NCBI GenBank assembly: GCA_937996755.1
Contig: CALKUS010000110.1
Span: 1 to 42,508, forward strand
Origin: an uncultured Pseudomonadota bacterium
GTDB taxonomy: Bacteria; Pseudomonadota; Gammaproteobacteria; Xanthomonadales; Ahniellaceae
Reading direction: 5' to 3'
Length of the DNA stretch: 42,508 nt
Below are positions 33,465 to 42,321 of this stretch, piece by piece. The notes beneath the pieces are model-generated. The model had not been told where the DNA came from, did not search any database, and worked only from the letters and a program-made list of their open reading frames with translations. How positions within the stretch are numbered: position 1 is the first letter of the stretch; each line of letters begins with the position of its first letter. The translations under genes were made by a program, and so were the position numbers.

Positions 33465-35714
33465 ATGCACGCACGATTCCTTGCGGTCGCCTTCCTGCTG
33501 TTCGCAGCCGCGGCGCCGCCGGCGCTGGCACAGCCCGCGAACGACGCGTGGGCGAACCGGACCACGATCGCGGCGCTCCCGTTCAGCGTGACCGAACCGC
33601 AAGCCGGCCTCGCGACGAACGCCGCGAGCGACCCCGACCCGCTGTGCCGCAAGCCCGGTTCGAACCCGCTCGTCTTCACGCTCTGGTACGGCTACACGAC
33701 CGGTGCGCAGGTCGAGTACGTGAACGCGTCCATCACGGGCGGCGACATCAACGGCATCGTCGCGATCTACACGGGATCGCCGGGATCGTTCCGGCTCGTC
33801 TCCGGCGGCTGTGGCACGCGCGGCAATTCCGCGGCGTTCGTGCCGCGCGCGATCGGCATCCGGCTCGAGCCGAACACGTCGTATTCGATCCTCGCGAGCT
33901 CGCAATTCCCGGTGCCGGGCTCGCAGCCGTTCATCGTGAACCTCGCGGCGGCGCCGCAACTCGTCGTGACGAAGACGGCCGACACGCGCGACGGTGCATG
34001 CAACGCCGACTGCTCGCTGCGCGAGGCCATCGACGCGGCAAACGCGTCGACGTCGGTGGTGATCGTTCCCGCCGGCACGTATGCGATCACGCGCAGCGGA
34101 CGCAACGAGGACGCGAACGCGACCGGCGACCTCGACCTGCTTTCGTCGATGGGCGTGTACGGCGCGCCGAACGGCGCCACCATCGTCGACGCCGCCGGGC
34201 TCGACCGCGCGATCGACATCAAACCCGACGCCGCGGCGTCGCCGGCGTTCCCGTCGATCTCGCTGGGCGACCTCGTGCTGCGCGAAGGCGACGTCAGCGG
34301 GCCGCAGTTCGAGCGCGACGGCGGCAACCTGCGCGTGCGCGGCAACACGACGTTCTTCGGCATCGACCGCGTCGATGCGACGCTCGGCAACACCCAGGAA
34401 AGCGGAGGCGGCTTCTTCATCGAGGGCACGGGCACGGTGCGCCGCGCGAATCTCAGCGAGAACTCGGCGGGGCTGAACGGCGGCGGCATCGCCGTGGTGA
34501 ACAACCCGAACCGCGCCGTCATCGAGGAATCGCTGCTGTACCGCAACCTCGCGCTGCAGGGCGCGGGCCTCTACGTCCAGGGCGAAGTGCTCGTGAGCAA
34601 CTCGACGATCGCGGCGAACCGCGCGAGCATCCTCGGCGGCGGCGTCGCGACGTTCACCGGGCGCCTCGAGCTCGCTTCGAGCACGGTGGTCGACAACATC
34701 GCGGGACTCGGCGGCGGCGGCGGCGGCATGCTGATCGCGCAGCCCACGCTGCCGCCCGGCGACGCGATCACGAACAGCATCGTTGCGCGCAACTCGACCG
34801 ATGCCGGTGATGCGTCACCCGACTGCATTTCGCAATCGCCGACGCCGCGCGCCTACTCGCTCATCCAGTCCGGCACGGCATGCGGCCCGCCCGGCACGGG
34901 CGACGTCACGGGCCTGGCCCCGGGCATCGCGGCGACAGCCGGCGACCAGGGCGGCCCCACGCACACGTACGCGCTGCTCGCGGGCAGCCCCGCGCTCGAT
35001 GCGGGCGACCCGGCCGGCTGCCGCGACGCGGCCGGTGCGCTGCTCGCGACCGACCAGCGCGGCCAGGGTTTCCCGCGCGTCGTCGGCTTGCGCTGCGACA
35101 TCGGCGCGCTGGAAAGCCCGCCCACGCTGCCGCCGGGCCCGCCGTCGCTCGCCATGGCGAGCGACACCGGGCTCTCCAGCAGCGACGGCGTCACGAACGA
35201 CGCGACGCCCACGTTCACGGGTGCCTGCGCGGCCGGCACCACGGTCACCGTGACCGCGAACGACGTGCCGATCGCAACGGCGGTCGCCTGCGCGGCCGGC
35301 GCGTACGCGGTTACCGCCGCGCCCGCGCTCGCCGACGGCATCGCGAGCGTCAAGGCGCGCGCGAATGGCGTGTCGGGCCCGTCGCTCGATTCCACCGACA
35401 TCACCGTGCGCATCGACACGCAGGCACCGGCGGCGCCGACGCTCGTCGCGCCGACTGTGGCCTCGACCACCAGCGTGATCGTCTCCGGTATTGCGGGCGA
35501 AGCAGGACGCGTCGACGTCACCGAAGGCGGTGCGCCGCGTTGCTCGGTCACCGTCGACGCGCCGGGCGCCTGGCAGTGCACGATCGCGTTCGCGGAAACC
35601 GGCACGCACCTGATCGTGTCGGCGGAAACGGACGTCGCCGGCAACGTGGGCCCGCAGAGCACGACGGAATCCGTAACCATCCAGGAGAACCTCCTTGCCG
35701 ACGGCTTCGAGTGA
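33465..35714 (+). CDS. Secreted CSLREA beta-helix protein with Ig-like repeats and GFE tail
   Basis: This is a 749-residue exported protein. A signal peptide (MHARFLAVAFLLFAAAAPPA, cut near ALAQ) is followed by an N-terminal beta-sandwich-like region (25-165) and the CSLREA motif at about 170-195 (ADTRDGACNADCSLREAI). A Gly/Asn-rich parallel beta-helix runs to about 540, ending in DQRGQGFPRVVGLRCDIGALE, the usual close of this architecture. Two Ig-like repeats follow (TNDATPTFTG; APAAPTLVAPTVAST). The end is NLLADGFE, matching the LFANGFE end of the protein at 4168-5175. GGAG lies 7 nt before ATG 33465. An adhesive or surface role is inferred from architecture only. Confidence 0.88.
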   Translation: MHARFLAVAFLLFAAAAPPALAQPANDAWANRTTIAALPFSVTEPQAGLATNAASDPDPLCRKPGSNPLVFTLWYGYTTGAQVEYVNASITGGDINGIVAIYTGSPGSFRLVSGGCGTRGNSAAFVPRAIGIRLEPNTSYSILASSQFPVPGSQPFIVNLAAAPQLVVTKTADTRDGACNADCSLREAIDAANASTSVVIVPAGTYAITRSGRNEDANATGDLDLLSSMGVYGAPNGATIVDAAGLDRAIDIKPDAAASPAFPSISLGDLVLREGDVSGPQFERDGGNLRVRGNTTFFGIDRVDATLGNTQESGGGFFIEGTGTVRRANLSENSAGLNGGGIAVVNNPNRAVIEESLLYRNLALQGAGLYVQGEVLVSNSTIAANRASILGGGVATFTGRLELASSTVVDNIAGLGGGGGGMLIAQPTLPPGDAITNSIVARNSTDAGDASPDCISQSPTPRAYSLIQSGTACGPPGTGDVTGLAPGIAATAGDQGGPTHTYALLAGSPALDAGDPAGCRDAAGALLATDQRGQGFPRVVGLRCDIGALESPPTLPPGPPSLAMASDTGLSSSDGVTNDATPTFTGACAAGTTVTVTANDVPIATAVACAAGAYAVTAAPALADGIASVKARANGVSGPSLDSTDITVRIDTQAPAAPTLVAPTVASTTSVIVSGIAGEAGRVDVTEGGAPRCSVTVDAPGAWQCTIAFAETGTHLIVSAETDVAGNVGPQSTTESVTIQENLLADGFE

Positions 35715-35828
35715 CGCACCGCAGCATAAGTAACTGCAACGCCCACTCGGACGTCGCAGCCACCACCGTTTGGAGTAATCGCACGAGCGCCGCGATCGAA
35801 ACTGGCGCATCGCCGCAGGACGCACGCC

Positions 35829-37613
35829 ATGAACGAAACTGCCGAACGAACCAACGCCGCCGCGAACGCGCAGCAAGCGCAACCGCGCAAGGACGCGAGC
35901 TTCGCGAAGAACCTGTTCTTCGGCGAGATCCTCGAGGAGAACCTGTTCCCCTACCCCGCGATGCGTGAACGCGATCGCGAGCTGCTCGGCATGATGGTCG
36001 ATTCGCTCGACCGCTTCCTCGGCGAGCACGAGAAGCAGTTCAAGGAATGGGACAAGGCCGCGCACCAGCCCGCCGAGTACATCCAGCAGCTGCGCGACCT
36101 CGGCCTGTTCGGCCTGATCATCCCCGAAGCATACGGCGGCCTCGAGCTTTCGAACGCGGCGTACGCGCGCGTACTGAGCCAGAGCTCGCGCCACGACTCG
36201 TCCACGTCGCTCACCATCGGCGCGCACTCGTCGATCGGCATGAAGGGCCTGCTGCTCTGGGGCAGCGACGAGCAGAAGGCGAAGTACCTGCCGAAGCTCG
36301 CGAGCGGCGAGATGATCGCGGCGTTCTGCCTCACCGAGAGCGGCGCGGGCTCGGACGCCGCATCGGTGCGCACGAAGGCGGTGAAGAACCCCGACGGGTC
36401 GTGGACGCTCTCGGGCGAGAAGATCTGGATCACGAACGGCGGCATCGCGGACTTCTACACCGTGTTCGCGCGCACCGACGGCACCGAAGGCAAGATGACG
36501 GCGTTCATCGTCGAAGCGGGATGGCCCGGTGTCAGCCACGGCCCGCACGAGGACAAGATGGGCATCCGCGCGTCGTCGACGACGACGGTCGCGTTCGCCG
36601 ACGTGAAGGTGCCCGCCGCCAACGTGCTCGGTGGCGAAGGCAAGGGCTTCAAGGTCGCGATGTCGATCCTCAACAACGGCCGCACCGGCCTCGGTGGCGG
36701 CGCGGTCGGCGGCATGAAGACGCTCATCCGCCTCTCCTCCGAGCAGGCGAAGAACCGCCAGCAGTTCGGCAAGCCGATCGCGGAGTTCGGCCTCGTGCGC
36801 GAGAAGATCGCGCAGATGGCGGTGGACTGCTTCGCGGCCGAGTCGGCCGTGTGGATGGTGGCGCACTACATCGACTCGGGCTGCGACGACTACTCCGTCG
36901 AGGCCGCGATCAGCAAGGTGTTCGCGTCCGATGCGATCCAGCGCGCCGCGCACGAGGCGCTGCAGATCGCCGCGGGCAACGGCTTCATGAAGGAATTCCC
37001 GTACGAGCAGGTGCAGCGCGACGCGCGCATCCTCTCGATCTTCGAGGGCACGAACGAGATCCTGCGCCTGTACGTCGCGCTGTCCGGCCTGAAGGGCGTC
37101 GGCGAGACGCTGTCCGGCCTCGGCAAGGCCGTGAACGACATCTTCAACAACCCGATCAAGGGCTTCGGCGTGCTCGGCGACTACGCGCGCCGCAGCTTCT
37201 CGCAGCGCACCGGCATCGGCGCCGACAAGATCGTGCGCCAGCTCTCGCCCAAGCTGCGCGACGCGTCGGCGACCTACGAGAAGTACGTCACCGAGCTCGC
37301 GTCGGTGTCCGACACGCTGCTCCGCAGGTACGGCAAGCGCATCGCCGACTTCCAGTACCAGCAGAAGCGCATCGCCGACCTCTGCATCGACCTGTTCGTC
37401 GGCCTGTGCGTGCTCTCGCGCGCCGACTCGCTCGAGCGCGCGAAGCACCCCGACGCCGCGCACGCAATCGCGATCGCCGAGGTGTTCACGAAGCAGGCAC
37501 GCCGCCGCATGAGCCGCAACGTTCGCGGCATCACGCGCAACGAGGACGACAACATGGACAAGCTCGCGGGGTTCATCCTCGAGCGCGGGTCCTACCCGTG
37601 GGACGTGATTTGA
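35829..37613 (+). CDS. Acyl-CoA dehydrogenase (VLCAD/ACAD9-like)
   Basis: This is a 594-residue flavoenzyme. The N-terminal helical, middle beta and C-terminal helical ACAD domains cover about 40-430: FCLTESGAGSDAASVRT, WITNGGIADFYTVFA, GIRASSTTTVAF, NNGRTGLGGGAVGGMK. The catalytic base is Glu406 in SIFEGTNEILR. A further helical domain of about 160 residues follows, as in the very-long-chain enzymes, which are membrane-associated homodimers. It catalyses the FAD-linked first step of fatty-acid beta-oxidation. No other beta-oxidation gene is adjacent. The 114-bp gap upstream contains no other gene. Confidence 0.94.
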   Translation: MNETAERTNAAANAQQAQPRKDASFAKNLFFGEILEENLFPYPAMRERDRELLGMMVDSLDRFLGEHEKQFKEWDKAAHQPAEYIQQLRDLGLFGLIIPEAYGGLELSNAAYARVLSQSSRHDSSTSLTIGAHSSIGMKGLLLWGSDEQKAKYLPKLASGEMIAAFCLTESGAGSDAASVRTKAVKNPDGSWTLSGEKIWITNGGIADFYTVFARTDGTEGKMTAFIVEAGWPGVSHGPHEDKMGIRASSTTTVAFADVKVPAANVLGGEGKGFKVAMSILNNGRTGLGGGAVGGMKTLIRLSSEQAKNRQQFGKPIAEFGLVREKIAQMAVDCFAAESAVWMVAHYIDSGCDDYSVEAAISKVFASDAIQRAAHEALQIAAGNGFMKEFPYEQVQRDARILSIFEGTNEILRLYVALSGLKGVGETLSGLGKAVNDIFNNPIKGFGVLGDYARRSFSQRTGIGADKIVRQLSPKLRDASATYEKYVTELASVSDTLLRRYGKRIADFQYQQKRIADLCIDLFVGLCVLSRADSLERAKHPDAAHAIAIAEVFTKQARRRMSRNVRGITRNEDDNMDKLAGFILERGSYPWDVI

Positions 37614-37667
37614 CGTCGCTCGCTCCTGGGCCGAACTGAAGCGCAGCCCGTGGGAACTTCGCCCGAC

Positions 37668-37739
37668 TGTCATCCCGAGGCGCAGCCGAGGGATCTCGCC
37701 TTCTCCAGCGCCAGATCCCTCACTTCGTTCGGGATGACA
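37668..37739. repeat. Inverted pair of GTCATCCCGAG...GGGATCT repeats
   Basis: The left unit (37668-37696) and right unit (37713-37739) are near-perfect inverted copies (TGTCATCCCGA...GGGATCT and AGATCCCT...TCGGGATGACA), 16 nt apart. Each is itself a partial hairpin (TCCCGA/TCGGGA class). A third copy lies at 38047-38073. It follows the acyl-CoA dehydrogenase stop by 54 nt and could end its transcript. Confidence 0.8.
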
Positions 37740-37748
37740 CGCTGATGC

Positions 37749-37766
37749 GGGAGCGACAATCGTCGC
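37749..37766 (+). repeat. REP-like element (GGGAG head)
   Basis: GGGAG followed by GCGAC-AATC-GTCGC-type short hairpin. It shares the head and size with the REP at 10716-10739 but has a different stem sequence. Confidence 0.5.
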
Positions 37767-37776
37767 CCCCAAGTTC

Positions 37777-37980
37777 TCAAAGTCGGATGAAGTACGGCAC
37801 CGCCGTCAGCGCCACGCCGACGATCACCAGCACCCAGGTGTTCGAGACGAAGTACGGATAGACCACGAGCGCGAGCCCGGCCACCAGCGGCACCGGTGCC
37901 TTCTGTCGATGCGCGTACATCAGGAATCCCGCGCCGATCGCGCTGAACAACATGCCCCAGAGCAGGTTCGCGGTGTCCAT
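37777..37980 (-). CDS. Small two-TM membrane protein
   Basis: This is a 67-residue hydrophobic protein with two membrane segments (LLWGMLFSAIGAGFLMYAH and a longer one from VPLVAGLALVVYPYF to VLVIVGVALTAVPYF) separated by a short basic loop, RQKAP. Codon use is like its neighbours and the product resembles small conserved hypotheticals of xanthomonads. The function is unknown. It stands alone between dispersed repeats on both sides. Confidence 0.7.
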   Translation of the reverse strand: MDTANLLWGMLFSAIGAGFLMYAHRQKAPVPLVAGLALVVYPYFVSNTWVLVIVGVALTAVPYFIRL

Positions 37981-38046
37981 GGGCGGATGATGACACGACG
38001 TCGTGCGGTGCGCTCTCGAAGTCGCCGCATCCTCGATCTGCGCCCG

Positions 38047-38073
38047 AGATCCCTCGCTGCGCTCGGGATGACG
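38047..38073. repeat. Third copy of the GGGATGAC repeat
   Basis: AGATCCCTCGCTGCGCTCGGGATGACG is the same element as 37713-37739 in the same orientation, giving direct copies on the two sides of the 67-residue gene. It abuts the palindrome at 38071-38096. Confidence 0.8.
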
Positions 38074-38096
38074 TCGGGCGGCGCGCCGCCCGACGT
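38071..38096. terminator. 26-bp perfect palindrome at the kinase stop codon
   Basis: Positions 38071-38083 pair exactly with 38084-38096, without a loop. The palindrome touches the TGA of the Ser/Thr kinase gene (38096-38098) and overlaps the adjacent repeat by 3 nt. It is a likely 3'-end hairpin of the kinase mRNA. No U-tract follows. Confidence 0.5.
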
Positions 38097-40897
38097 CACT
38101 TCGGCATTCCGATGCGCTTCAGCAGCGTGACGCCGCTCGCCGGGTCGTCGCGCACGCGTTGCGCGTAGGCGAGCAGCAGCTCGCGCGAACGGTCGGTGCC
38201 GCCCTGGCGCGCGAGGCACGCGCCGAGCAGCGCGCCGCTCATCGCGGTGCTCGCGTGCGCGTCGCCGAACTTCGCGCGCCGTCCTTCCAGTGCCTCCTCG
38301 AGCATCGCGGCGCCGGCCTGCACGTCGCCGCGCTCGCACTTCAGCACGCCATACCAGGTGAGCGTGTCGGTGACCGATGGATGCGCGGGGTCGAGGTGCT
38401 CGCGGCGCAGCTTCAGCGCACGCGCGTAGAGCGCATCGGCTTCGTCGAAGCGATCCAGCTCGACCAGGGCCCGCGCGCGGTTGCTGAGCGAGTACGCGAC
38501 CTCCGGGTCTTCGGCACCCGCGAGCTGCTCGATGATCGCCGCGGCGGCGGCGAAATCGGGCTCCGCTGCCGCGGCCTCGCCGTCGTCCAGCAGCACGAGG
38601 CCGAGGTTGTTGAGGTTGCCCGCGACGCGCACGTGCTTTTCGCCGAACGCCTTGCGATTGATCGCGAGCGCGCGCTCGAACTGCGCGCGCGCATCGGCAC
38701 GGCGTCCGAGCGCGGCCTCCGTGAGCGCGAGGTTGTTCAACGCCTTCGCGACGACCGGGCTGTCCGGCCCGAGCGCCTGCTCCTGGATCGCGAGCGCTTC
38801 CTGGAGCAGCGGCAGCGCGGCATTCGCGTCGCCGCGCTCGTACGCGAGCGAGCCGAGGTTGCCGAGCGTGTCGGCCGTGAGCCGGTGCTGCGGGCCGAGC
38901 ACCTTGCGGCGCAGCTCGAGCGCTTCCCGGTAGTAGGGCTCGGCCTCGTCGTAGCGGCCGCGCACCTGGCCGAGCGCGCCCATCGCGTCGAGCGCGCGCG
39001 CGAGCTCGGCCGCCTGGCCGGGATGCCGACGTCGCACGTCGAGCGCGCCGCGGTAGTACGGCTCGGCGTCGTCGTAGCGGCCCATGCTCCAGCTCACGGA
39101 GCCGAGGCGCAGCAGCACGTCGGCGATGCGCGGGTCGTCGGCCGGCAGCTTCGCGCGACGGATCGCGAGCGTGCGCTCGAACGCCGCGCGCGCCGCGTCG
39201 AAATGCGCGAGCGCCTGCTCGGCGCCGCCGAGCCGTTCGCTCGTCGCGGCCACTTCGATGCTGTCTGCCCCATAGGCGTCCTCGCGCAGCGCGAGCGCCT
39301 GCAGCAGCGTCTCGCGCGCTGCCGCGCTCTTCGCGGCGGCCTGCTGCGCGCCGCCGAGGCCGTGCAGCGCGTCGCCGCGCAGCGCATCGCTGCGCTCCAC
39401 GCCCTGCGCAAGCGTCGCCGCTTCGCCGAACAGCGCTTCGGCGCGCGCATAGGCGCCCGCATTCGCGAACGTTTCGCCGAGCGCCGTGAGCACGGCGGCA
39501 CGGCTCGCGGGATCGAGCTGCCGCGCGTCGAGCTGCTTCACGCCGCGCTCCAGCACGTCCCGCGCGGAGACGTTGCTGCCGTCGCCGCGCGTGGGATCGG
39601 CCTCGCGGAAGATGTCGGTGAGGAACGCGACGGTGTCCTCGGCGCGGCCGCGCTCGCGTTGCGAAACGACGAGCGCCGCGTTCGCGCGTTCGCTCTCGAT
39701 CGCGAGGCGCACGCCGAGCGCGCCGAGCGCGACGACGCCGACGGCACCGAGCGCGACGCCGAGGCGATGCCGCCGCACGAACTTCGCGGTGCGATAGGCG
39801 GCCGAATCGGGCCGTGCGCGCACCGGCTTCAGGTCGAGATAGCGCTGGATGTCGTCGGCGAACGCGGCGGCCGAGCCGTAGCGACGTTCGGGCTCGCGCC
39901 GCAGCGCCATCAGCACGATCGCGTCGAGCTCGCGCTCGATCGGCAAGGTGCCGCCACGCTGGCTCGGCGGCGGCGGCACGCGGTTCGTCACGTTCGTGAC
40001 GAGCTCGCGCCACGACTCGCCGCTCGCGGCGTGCGGCAGCGAGCCCGCGAGCAGCTCGTACAGCACGAGCCCGAGCGAGTAGACGTCGCTCGCCGTGCCG
40101 ACCGGCTCGCCGAGCAACTGCTCCGGGCTCGCGTAGCGCGGCGTGAACACCGCCGGCATCGCCGTGCCCGTGCGCTCGGGGTCGCCGGTTTCCTCGAGCA
40201 GCTTCGCGATGCCGAAATCGAGCAACACCGGCCGCTTGCCGTCGACGACGAGCACGTTGCCCGGCTTGATGTCGCGGTGGACGATGAGGTGCTGGTGCGC
40301 GTAGTGCACGGCGCCGCACAGCTGCACGACGAGCGCGAGGCGCTCGCGCAGCGAGGGCGCGCGTTCGCGGGCCCAGCGCTCGAGTGCCTCGCCGTCGACG
40401 AATTCCATCGCGAGCCACGGCACGCCCTCGTTCGATACGCCGCCGTCGAGCATGCGCGCGATGTCGGGATGCGAGAGCGCGGCGAGGATCTGCCGCTCGC
40501 GGCGGAAGCGCGCGACGAGCGCGGGCTGCGCGAACGGCGTCGCGACGAACTTCAGCGCGGCGCGCTGCGTGAACCCGCCTTCCTCGCGCTCGGCGAGCCA
40601 CACCGTGCCCATGCCGCCGCGCCCGAGCTCGCGCACCAGGCGCCACGCGCCGATGCGGCGCCCCGGCTCTTCGCTGGCAGGCACGGCGGGACGGTCGAGC
40701 GCGACACCTTCGCGCTCGTGAGCGGCGAGCAACGTGTCCAGCTCGGCGCGCGTGCCGGGGTCCGCCACGTTGGCGTCGAGCCACGCCGAGCGCGCGGGCG
40801 CCGGCACGTCGACGGCCGCATGGAACAGCTCCCACAGCCGCTTCCAGTCTGCTTCACCCACGGCCGCCGTCCGCGGAAAACCCGGGTCAGGGTACAT
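38096..40897 (-). CDS. Membrane Ser/Thr protein kinase with C-terminal TPR repeats
   Basis: This is a 933-residue receptor-like kinase of the PknB class. The N-terminal 80 residues (WKRLWELFHAAVDV) are the helical domain common in kinases paired with ECF sigma factors. The kinase domain (84-355) is intact: Gly loop GRGGMG (92-97), Lys116, Glu134, HRD (207-209), DFG (227-229), APE-like SPEQ. One TM helix is at about 378-400, then a region of about 12 tetratricopeptide units (about 440-920; for example GRYDEAEPYYREALELRRKV and GDANAALPLLQEALAIQEQA), presumably periplasmic. It is divergent from an ECF sigma gene across 80 bp, so sigma phosphorylation or co-regulation is likely. Confidence 0.93.
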   Translation of the reverse strand: MYPDPGFPRTAAVGEADWKRLWELFHAAVDVPAPARSAWLDANVADPGTRAELDTLLAAHEREGVALDRPAVPASEEPGRRIGAWRLVRELGRGGMGTVWLAEREEGGFTQRAALKFVATPFAQPALVARFRRERQILAALSHPDIARMLDGGVSNEGVPWLAMEFVDGEALERWARERAPSLRERLALVVQLCGAVHYAHQHLIVHRDIKPGNVLVVDGKRPVLLDFGIAKLLEETGDPERTGTAMPAVFTPRYASPEQLLGEPVGTASDVYSLGLVLYELLAGSLPHAASGESWRELVTNVTNRVPPPPSQRGGTLPIERELDAIVLMALRREPERRYGSAAAFADDIQRYLDLKPVRARPDSAAYRTAKFVRRHRLGVALGAVGVVALGALGVRLAIESERANAALVVSQRERGRAEDTVAFLTDIFREADPTRGDGSNVSARDVLERGVKQLDARQLDPASRAAVLTALGETFANAGAYARAEALFGEAATLAQGVERSDALRGDALHGLGGAQQAAAKSAAARETLLQALALREDAYGADSIEVAATSERLGGAEQALAHFDAARAAFERTLAIRRAKLPADDPRIADVLLRLGSVSWSMGRYDDAEPYYRGALDVRRRHPGQAAELARALDAMGALGQVRGRYDEAEPYYREALELRRKVLGPQHRLTADTLGNLGSLAYERGDANAALPLLQEALAIQEQALGPDSPVVAKALNNLALTEAALGRRADARAQFERALAINRKAFGEKHVRVAGNLNNLGLVLLDDGEAAAAEPDFAAAAAIIEQLAGAEDPEVAYSLSNRARALVELDRFDEADALYARALKLRREHLDPAHPSVTDTLTWYGVLKCERGDVQAGAAMLEEALEGRRAKFGDAHASTAMSGALLGACLARQGGTDRSRELLLAYAQRVRDDPASGVTLLKRIGMPK

Positions 40898-40977
40898 TTT
40901 CCCGCCCCGCGTCGCTTTCCGCGAGCGCCGGAAAAGGTACTCTGGCCCAGGCTTCCGGCAGGATCGCGGACTCGCGC

Positions 40978-41544
40978 ATGGCTACGCCGCCGAGCGACAT
41001 CACCACCCTGCTCGCCGCGCTCGCCGGCGGCGACGACGGCGCGCGCGACCGCCTCTGGGAAACCGTCTACGCCGAGCTGCGAGGGATGGCGCGCAACCAG
41101 CTCGCGCGCGAGCGCGAGGGCGTGAGCCTGGTGCCGACGGCACTCGTGCACGAGGCCTACCTGCGCCTGCTCGGCGACGCAGCGTCGTTCCGCAATCGCG
41201 CGCACTTTTTCGGCGCCGCCGGCCACGCGATGCGGCGCATCCTGGTCGAGCACGCGCGCGCACGGCAGCGCGACAAGCGCGGTGGCGGCGTGATGCCGGT
41301 GACGCTGTCGCCCGACCTGCCCGTCGCGACGCCCGACGCCGCCCACCTCATCGAGATCGACGAAGCGCTGCGCCGCCTCGAGGCGCTCGACGCGCAGATG
41401 GTGCGCGTCGTCGAGCTGCGCTGGTTCGCCGGCCTTTCGATCGAGGAAACCGCCGAGGCGCTCGACACCTCCCCCCGCAGCGTCAACCGCGTGTGGACCG
41501 CCGCGCGCGCGTGGCTGGTCCGCGAGCTCGACGGCGCGGCCTGA
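40978..41544 (+). CDS. ECF sigma factor of the kinase-linked type
   Basis: This is a 188-residue sigma-70 factor: region 2 ELRGMARNQLARE, LVHEAYLRLL and AAGHAMRRILVEHARARQRDKRGG; region 4 EALDAQMVRVVELRWFAGLS and IEETAEALDTSPRSVNRVW. The LVHEAYLRL and HAMRRILV signatures are those of the Sig-70_X6 (TIGR02999) group, commonly encoded beside Ser/Thr kinases and without an anti-sigma factor. Control by phosphorylation is family-based inference. ATG 40978 has only a weak GGA upstream. It ends one nucleotide before the convergent DUF3224 gene. Confidence 0.93.
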   Translation: MATPPSDITTLLAALAGGDDGARDRLWETVYAELRGMARNQLAREREGVSLVPTALVHEAYLRLLGDAASFRNRAHFFGAAGHAMRRILVEHARARQRDKRGGGVMPVTLSPDLPVATPDAAHLIEIDEALRRLEALDAQMVRVVELRWFAGLSIEETAEALDTSPRSVNRVWTAARAWLVRELDGAA

Positions 41545-41545
41545 C

Positions 41546-41938
41546 TCAGCTCGCCGCGCGGAGCTCGTATTCGAACGTGTACTCGTGCACGCCTGTGGAA
41601 ATGTCGATCGACGCGAACCCCGACAAACCCGTGAGCTCGTCGGTGCCGCTGTCGGGCACGACGATGATCACGAGCGATGGCCGTCCGCGATCCATCGTTC
41701 CGCTGTGTTGCAGCGCGAACGAACCGCGCTTGCCATCGAGCGTGCCCTCGACGCGCTCCATCGCGACGTAGCCGGCGGAGCCCGACGCGTTGCCCATCGC
41801 GAGCATCATGCCGCGGCTCTTCGCGGAGAGTGCGCCGTAGAACGTCTTGTCCAGCCGGAAACGCTGCAGCGCGGGTTCGCCGTCGGCATCGACGATCGGC
41901 GTGCGCTTCACGTCGAATTTTCCTTTCGCGACCGGCAT
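41546..41938 (-). CDS. DUF3224 family protein
   Basis: This is a 130-residue protein. GALSAKSRGMMLAMGNASGSAGYVAMERVEG, GSFALQHSGTMDRG and VVPDSGTDELTGLSG are the hallmarks of DUF3224, a small beta-barrel family of unknown role. It is cytosolic with no signal peptide. GGGAG lies 7 nt before ATG 41938. Confidence 0.88.
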   Translation of the reverse strand: MPVAKGKFDVKRTPIVDADGEPALQRFRLDKTFYGALSAKSRGMMLAMGNASGSAGYVAMERVEGTLDGKRGSFALQHSGTMDRGRPSLVIIVVPDSGTDELTGLSGFASIDISTGVHEYTFEYELRAAS

Positions 41939-42321
41939 GGCGAGCTCCCGACTGGCCTGCCGCGATGGTACGCGAAAGGTCCCCGACGTCGTCTGCCCTT
42001 CAGGGCGACGCTGACGCCGCAGCGCCCGCGTGCTGCGCCACGCGCACCTCGAGCGCGGCGTCCGGCCTGCCGCGCATGCGGGGACGCGCGCGTCACGGAT
42101 CGTCCACCCATGCGCTCAGCCATCGAGCTCCGGGTCGCGGCGCGCGTTGCGCGCCACGCGAAGGCGGCAGCGCGCGAGATCCGCGCAGGCAGTTCCGCCG
42201 TACCGGCATGTGCTCCGGGTGAGCCTGCGTCCCGCGTGCGCGCAGGCATTGCGTCGGCACCGAAGCCAATCGTGTCCGCACCCGCAGTAGACTTCCCGCA
42301 GGCGTCGCCAGGGAACATAAC
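41939..42321. other. 383-bp stretch with no convincing gene
   Basis: Open frames exist on both strands (for example 42030-42290 plus, 41908-42360 minus) but their products are Arg/Ala/Ser-rich with no domain or plausible start. The stretch presumably holds the promoters of the DUF3224 gene and of the regulator at 42322. TAGACT near 42289 is a possible -10 box for the latter but has no good -35. Confidence 0.5.

Noticed and set aside
34430..34800. Gly/Asn-rich stretch as an RTX-type calcium-binding repeat
   Set aside because: No GGxGxDxUx nonapeptides are present; it fits the beta-helix that follows a CSLREA motif.
37668..38073. Repeat cluster as a CRISPR array
   Set aside because: There are only three copies, in mixed orientation with unequal spacing, and no cas genes are present.
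42030..42290. Possible small gene in the gap before the terminal regulator
   Set aside because: The composition is Arg/Ser/His-rich as in out-of-frame GC-rich DNA, there is no ribosome site, and an equally long frame exists on the other strand.
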